NCBI GenBank assembly: GCA_049999765.1
Contig: JBNGIQ010004184.1
Location: 1-31,299, forward strand
Reading direction: 5' to 3'
Source of the DNA: Phaeoceros laevis
Lineage: Eukaryota; Anthocerotophyta; Anthocerotopsida; Notothyladales
Length of the DNA: 31,299 nucleotides
Under the pieces are notes generated by a model, which saw only the letters and a list, made by a program, of their open reading frames with translations, searched no databases and was not told the origin of the DNA. Every line of letters begins with the position of its first letter. Positions within the stretch are counted from its first letter, which is position 1. Both the position numbers and the translations under genes were made by a program. This document shows positions 26,956 through 31,299 of the stretch, piece after piece.

Positions 26956-27706
26956 TACAAAGGTATTATGTATCAAGCTTCTTTGTTTGAAAGCTGAATC
27001 CTGACACAACCTCCTTTTTGGTTTTGTTACGGCTTGCTCAGGATATTTGCCTGGACTTGCGTTTGGTAGCTATGCTACCTTAGGACCATATGATTCCTAA
27101 AGAAACGGGATATTACTGTCCCTAAAAACGCAGTTACTGGCTCAGGATATGCTGTCATATTGTGGCGATATTGGTATTGCTATGTTTCTGCTGACTTGTT
27201 CATACCAGTTCTGGTACAGTAGTAAAAATACTGCTGCAGCCTCGACGGTACATTCGCCACCATCTGGCACCCAAATATATCTCTTGGGTCATCATTATTG
27301 ACGGTGTCTCAGATGCCTCTGTGCTACCAGGTACGTTTCTGAGTGGACTATTTTCCAGTGCCAGCAATAGTGTTTCAGGCAATCTGATTTTTTCTCATGC
27401 TGCTCGAGATGACATGGCCAGTGTTTGTGGTCTACAAGTTTACAGCAAACGCTGTTCTGAGACCTCATTAATACACAGCCTACTTGCCTTGCTAAATGAC
27501 GGCATGACTCGGCTGTCGACTAGGACGCATGTCCAAAAACAGGACCTGTCTACCTGGACAAGCGTTTATGACCAACTATGTTTGGTAGTGCCCTTCTGCC
27601 CTGCACTACTGTCTCTCTACCAATAATGCAACCTGATCTTTTCACCCTGCCTAATTACGGATTACCTAGCACTTTTTTCTCCTGCCCTTTCTGCTGAGCT
27701 ACCACC

Positions 27707-27714
27707 TATATAAG
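27707..27714 (+). promoter_or_regulatory. TATA box, unit D
   Basis: TATATAAG preceded by GAGCTACCACC, followed by a C/T-rich leader of about 300 bp (CTCACTGTCTCTCTGCCCTC). Confidence 0.55.
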
Positions 27715-28437
27715 CTCCCATTGCCTACCTGAATTCCTCACTGTCTCTCTGCCCTCTTGCATTCCTACAGTCGCCTATGCTTCTTCCTCACTGTCTGCTC
27801 GTTGCTGGCCTGCTGCTGGCCTACAAACCCTCTCCCAGTATGTCTTTCTGATTCCGCCCTACTGCTCCAGCTTGACTTGCTCCATAGTTGTCCCCCTGCC
27901 TTATGCTATTCCTATTTACAGTCTGGTTGCCCTGCGACCTACAGTCTCCATTTTCCTCCTATAACTACCTCCTATTTGGATGCTGTGACAACTCCGAGTG
28001 ACCTGCTTGACTGAGATATATCCCTGCCCAACCAATTTTCACATTTCCATAGCATTCAGGCTGGTTCTCTAACTTCTGCGGCCCAAGAGGTTCATCTGTC
28101 AATAATCGTAGCAACTCAGTATGGCTGGAAACTCTTCCCAGTAGGTTAGCCTGTACAAGTTTACTGTTATACATACTTTTTGGATTTGCAGTCTTCGCCC
28201 TTATCATTGTTGCTGAAAAATGCTGAATGATATGTCTTTCTAGCCTGTTCTTCTGGTCTCGTTATGTTGGTCTAGCATTGCTGCTCTGCCTGGTTATCTT
28301 CCTGTGACTTGTAACTTCTTGCATGATGATTTGAATTGCTTAACTTCATGCTTCGTTGAGTATATTTCGCTGCTTTAACACTCACTGATGCTTTGCCTGA
28401 GTTTTTTATGAGGACACAATGCACAGAACGTAGCAAC

Positions 28438-28532
28438 CTTGGATCTGCCAATGGACCACCAGAAATCCAAGCAATGAAACCTCTTTGGCACTGATGAAGG
28501 GGAGGTGGAGTCTCATCTCGTACCAAATGAGA
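28438..28532 (+). ncRNA. Two-hairpin structured element, copy 3
   Basis: Stem 1: CTTGGAT (28438-28444) pairs with ATCCAAG (28465-28471), 20-base loop starting CTGCCAATGG. A 39-base linker with TTTGGCACTGATGAAGGGG. Stem 2: TCTCAT (28511-28516) pairs with ATGAGA (28527-28532), 10-base loop containing TACCA. Confidence 0.62.
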
Positions 28533-29194
28533 GATTGCTTCGGGATGATGGCTGCCCAACAGGAGGGGCTGGTGCTCCTGGCCTCGACGACATGCCTTTG
28601 CATTCAGCATCTCCTCTTGTTGACTGGTTGATTTGTGCTGGGATTGCAAGTTTTCTGCTTGACAAACGACTCAGAGCTGTAGAAACAATCCTATAGACTG
28701 TTCTCTACATGCTAATTTAGCCCATAGCAATTACAATTGAATCCTGGGGTTTGTTTGACATACTGCATAGCTTGCAGCATCTGGTGAACTGTAGACTGAT
28801 TGCTTAGAACATCTCCTGGCTCCTGGTTATTGTAAGCTCTATGCAGCTGCTCTCAAAATTTCCTGCCAACTTTGTAGCACGCACCGTGCCCCTGCACATA
28901 TTGTGTTAGAAACCATATGTTGCAATTGAAAGCAAACGGGACATACCTTGACCCGACCAGTTGGCAGTGTTCGTTGCTTGAACGATAAATGTCTTGACAA
29001 ATGGTCTCGGTAGGATGCCGATGACCTAAGTCCTGGACAAAAACGTTACAAGCTTTCGCTTATTCTGATAAACTCTGGACAAACGCCTCAGCAATCGTCA
29101 GGACGCTGGCATTTTTGGAATTCAAGCAGCTGACAACATCACCCAACTGTGTCACCTCCTGAATGCTATCATTTGCAGTTTTCAAAGCACAGGT

Positions 29195-29303
29195 CCTCCT
29201 CGTGAGGCTATGTCTTGCATCTTACGCTTTACTTTTTAAGTAAATCGTATGTATGTATGTCGGAGGAACACACACATACTGCGTTTGCAGTATGTACGTG
29301 TGT
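29195..29303 (+). ncRNA. Second hairpin module, copy d (unit D)
   Basis: Small stem CCTC (29195-29198) with GAGG (29204-29207), then CTATGTC. Large hairpin: ACACACATACTGC (29270-29282), loop GTTT, GCAGTATGTACGTGTG (from 29287). Relative to copy a, one pair has changed from T-A to C-G with the loop kept. Confidence 0.55.
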
Positions 29304-29969
29304 AGCTGTGAGATTTTATGTGTGCTAAAATTTCCTATGCATGACTTGCAGATGCCAAGTCAACAAAAAAGTTCAGGTGATGACTCACCCAGTATTATGC
29401 CTCCAATTCGCATTCTGGTAAGACATACCAACTGCTGATGCACTAATGCCTTTTTTGGTTTTTTACAAGCTGGCTGGTGTCTACGTGCTGATCTGCGAAA
29501 ACGTTCTAGAACCTACGTGTAACTTGTCATTTACCAGACCGGTGAAGTTGTTTCTCGAAGGTGCTGGCAATATGAACGACAGCAGTGCCCGAGTACACAG
29601 GTATTAAAATATACTTGGTAGTTACACACTGCGGCTTGACAAGTTAATTGCACATGGTTACGAGTACTGACAGTATGCCCTCTGCTGTACACAAGAAACA
29701 TGAAGTTCCACGCTGAGAGCCAAGTATCTTTGAAAAACGGCCTACCATGATTGATTGAGGGCTACTCGTTATGATCATGTGGCTATTTTTTAAGCCCGGA
29801 TGAGCTAGTGAGATAGCTGCTCGTCACCAGGGCTGCCACATCATTTAGACTGATGGCAATGACACTTTTTACAGGGCTCAGTACCATGCTGGTCTTTGTT
29901 TATACATTTCCCGACTTCATGTGCTAATCTCGGCCATAACGCATTTATGATCACTTGGCTCTACCAGCC

Positions 29970-29977
29970 TATATAAC
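29970..29977 (+). promoter_or_regulatory. TATA box, unit E
   Basis: TATATAAC, followed by ATTCAGTCTTTCGG at 30011 and a C/T-rich leader that ends near 30120, where the minus-strand LINE sequence begins. Confidence 0.5.
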
Positions 29978-30124
29978 AGACAGCCATTTTGGCTCCTAAC
30001 TCACCTTGCTATTCAGTCTTTCGGCATTCCCGCCTAAGCTGCCCTCCTTTCAGTCTGCTCTCCTCCCTGCCTTCCCCTCCTTTCTAGTTTTCTCCTCTCT
30101 GGCCTGCTGCCTTGCTGCTGCAGG

Positions 30125-30509
30125 TGATCCCGAGTCTCGGTTTTTTCAAGGCTGGGCCTGTTGCCCAGCCCCTGGCCTTATAGTGAACGTTTCCCAGGCC
30201 CTTCAGCGTCAGTCCCGTGACTCGGGAACTGACCTTCCAGCTTGGACCCGAGCAGCATTGCCAGACCGCTTGCGTCCCATGAGGACCTTCTGCCTCAGTC
30301 CAAAGTGCCTTACCCTTACACACTTGCCTTTTAAGGATCTGAAGCTTTGTGCCGCTAAGCTTGTGCTCTTGGAGGCAGCACAAATCCAACTTGCCATAGC
30401 TCTTCAGATTGTTGTACTATCGCTTACCCTTTCCCCCAAATCCGGAGTCCTTGTCACCCAAGCCCCTCACGTTCCAGGTGAGGAAATCTAAACTAAGGGC
30501 AGCAGACAT
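30125..30509 (-). pseudogene. LINE ORF2 endonuclease N-terminus
   Basis: Apurinic-type (EEP) endonuclease that nicks target DNA for LINE insertion. From ATG 30509-30507: LDFLTWNVRGLGDKDSGFGG, an in-frame TAG about 31 codons in, then YNNLKSYGKLDLCCLQEHKL. The Asn in WNVRGLG and the Glu in QEHKL are the expected metal and phosphate ligands. It continues KLQILKRQVCKGKALWTEAE and GPSWKVSSRV, with the later catalytic motifs absent because the segment ends. The single stop and truncation make it inactive. Confidence 0.78.
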
Positions 30510-30886
30510 TAGTGGAGGGGTGGGGTCGGGCCCTGCAGGATCCATCCCCGCTTTGTACTAGCTAGCTGGGCTTCCTTGAAATCGCTGGACGAGATCCAGT
30601 GCCAACCCACCTCATTGGGCTCTTCTGGGCTGGCTGTTGGGATAAGCAAGACATCGACCTCTGCTGCGTGGCTACGATCCTCCTGCTAGGTAAGAGCGTA
30701 CTCCAAAACGTCTTCCTCGTCTTAAATGATGCCAAGCCTGGAAAGAATGGTGCTGATACCTGGGACTGGATCAAACCGCTTTTGCTCAGTGTCCATGATG
30801 AGTTAGATGGTGGGGTACCTCCAAACTGGCTTAGCCAGGGAACCTCCTGCCTTTTGCAAGAGCATCACTTGCGCCTGTGGGCTGTC
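30510..30886 (-). other. Degenerate LINE interval between ORF1-like and endonuclease
   Basis: No clean frame on the minus strand. A 113-residue plus-strand ORF overlaps it, without recognisable motif, and is probably a shadow. Confidence 0.4.
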
Positions 30887-31246
30887 CTAGAAGACCCGAG
30901 CACGCAGCGCAATCTCCTTGCTCCGGCCGGATGCAGCTAGGGGATTGGCGAGCGCCAAAACCAAGTTGGTTGCTATGGCATCCGCCATTTCCTCCTCTGG
31001 GGCCTCTACCCGGAAGCTGTCAGCATTGATGAAGCTGAGATCCACATCACTCCCTGCTGGACCTGGTCCCCTAGGGACAGAAGCTTGCTTGTGGCTCAGC
31101 CCAGTCTGAGAGGCACGTACAGGGATTCTGCCCTCTCCGACCGCTTTCTTTTTCCTGGCATTCTCCGTAATTGAACCGAACTGCTTGCGAAACATAGCAC
31201 AGAGGTCAGTTTGGTCCTTCTCGCGTTCTCTCTTCTTCAAAACCAC
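30887..31246 (-). pseudogene. LINE ORF1-like fragment
   Basis: 119-residue open frame upstream of the endonuclease on the same strand: LKKREREKDQTDLCAMFRKQ, FGSITENARKKKAVGEGRIP and APEEEMADAIATNLVLALAN. Basic N-terminal half, acidic-helical C-terminal half. The frame runs in from further right after a stop. The call rests on position next to the endonuclease and on composition; no zinc knuckle is seen. Confidence 0.4.
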
Positions 31247-31299
31247 TGTTTGAGAGGAAGTCCCCTTTTGGCTGCTCCCCGTGCCACCTGGTTCTGCTG

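Larger units (their letters stand above)
21530..30125 (+). repeat. Array of diverged non-coding units, mostly 2.3-2.5 kb, each led by a TATA box
   Basis: Five TATA-type boxes (21536; 23896 or 24008; 25276; 27707; 29970) are each followed by several hundred bases of C/T-rich sequence. Downstream, in the same order, come a two-hairpin element (three copies: 22550, 26304, 28438) and a second hairpin module (four copies: 23288, 24294, 26826, 29195). Spacing between TATA boxes is about 2.36-2.47, 1.27, 2.43 and 2.26 kb, so the second unit is shortened. It has lost the two-hairpin element. Sequence between the landmarks has diverged beyond easy recognition. No protein frame longer than about 160 codons exists and none has a known motif. 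Best read as a tandem family of non-coding transcription units; its identity is unknown. Confidence 0.6.
30125..31299 (-). mobile_element. Head portion of a LINE (non-LTR) retrotransposon, minus strand
   Basis: Reading the minus strand from the right edge, an ORF1-like basic protein (31246-30887) is followed by a degenerate stretch and then the start of an ORF2-type endonuclease (from 30509). Homology fades by about 30125, directly against the C/T leader of unit E. The reverse transcriptase and 3' end are therefore missing, the opposite of the usual 5' truncation. The element may extend past the window on its 5' side. Confidence 0.7.

Noticed and set aside
28490-28500. CTGATGA as a box C of a C/D snoRNA
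   Set aside because: No conserved D box (CUGA) with a short terminal stem at suitable distance in all three copies.
21530-30125. Array units as LTRs of a retrozyme or TRIM element
   Set aside because: No tRNA primer site such as TGGTATCAGAG and no purine tract next to a repeated end; unit ends are not defined by TG...CA or TA...TA.
30599-30940. 113-codon plus-strand ORF near the right edge
   Set aside because: No motif, overlaps minus-strand LINE sequence; probably a shadow.
1-31299. CRISPR arrays, operons, ribosome binding sites, bacterial terminators
   Set aside because: Gene content, introns and retroelements are those of a plant nuclear genome; no spaced direct repeats of CRISPR form.
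1-31299. tRNA or rRNA genes
   Set aside because: No tRNA A/B box pair with cloverleaf and no rRNA core sequence recognised on either strand.

Overview
The window reads as nuclear DNA of a land plant with a large, repeat-rich genome. The evidence is PLS-class pentatricopeptide (PPR) motifs, a plant TOM1-like (TOL) VHS copy, a PUX-type UBX domain, a plant-type PP2C, a threonine-aspartase fragment, GT-AG introns and a Ty1/copia element. The wording of the PPR repeats (KQLHAQI, LVDMYAKCGS) suggests a fern or other seed-free plant, but that is inference. Almost nothing here is an intact gene. Nearly every recognisable coding stretch has stops or frameshifts.

Layout. 1-2963: decayed Helitron-like Rep (HUH) and PIF1-type helicase, + strand, running in from outside the window. 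2993-5698: a 244-bp tandem duplication, PPR pseudogene A, a TOL/VHS pseudogene and the 5' half of PPR pseudogene B. 5699-12262: a full-length but dead copia retrotransposon with 260/230-bp LTRs ending TA...TA, 5-bp target duplication ACACG, tRNA-Met-type primer site and polypurine tract. It split PPR pseudogene B, which resumes at 12268-13480. 13887-21073: a mosaic of unrelated gene fragments, all on the + strand and several keeping introns: UBX protein, an unrecognised coiled-coil gene, PP2C, Taspase-like, a duplicated unrecognised exon, FAS1 and two unrecognised pieces. Two copies of a GC-rich 19-bp-stem hairpin lie at 13915 and 19562.

21.5-30.1 kb carries no credible protein gene. It looks like an array of diverged units, mostly about 2.3-2.5 kb. 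Each has a TATA-like box followed by a long pyrimidine-rich leader. Three units carry a roughly 90-nt element with two hairpins whose stems differ in sequence but still pair (compensatory changes around a conserved 20-nt loop). Four units carry a second hairpin module that also covaries. This points to a repeated, structured non-coding RNA and is the most interesting part of the window. 30.1-31.3 kb: head portion (ORF1-like and endonuclease start) of a LINE on the minus strand, abutting the last unit.

How it works together: no pathway is encoded. The first 21 kb is transposon and gene-fragment debris. Its shared strand with the Helitron helicase fits rolling-circle gene capture, but no Helitron ends were found, so that link is a hypothesis.
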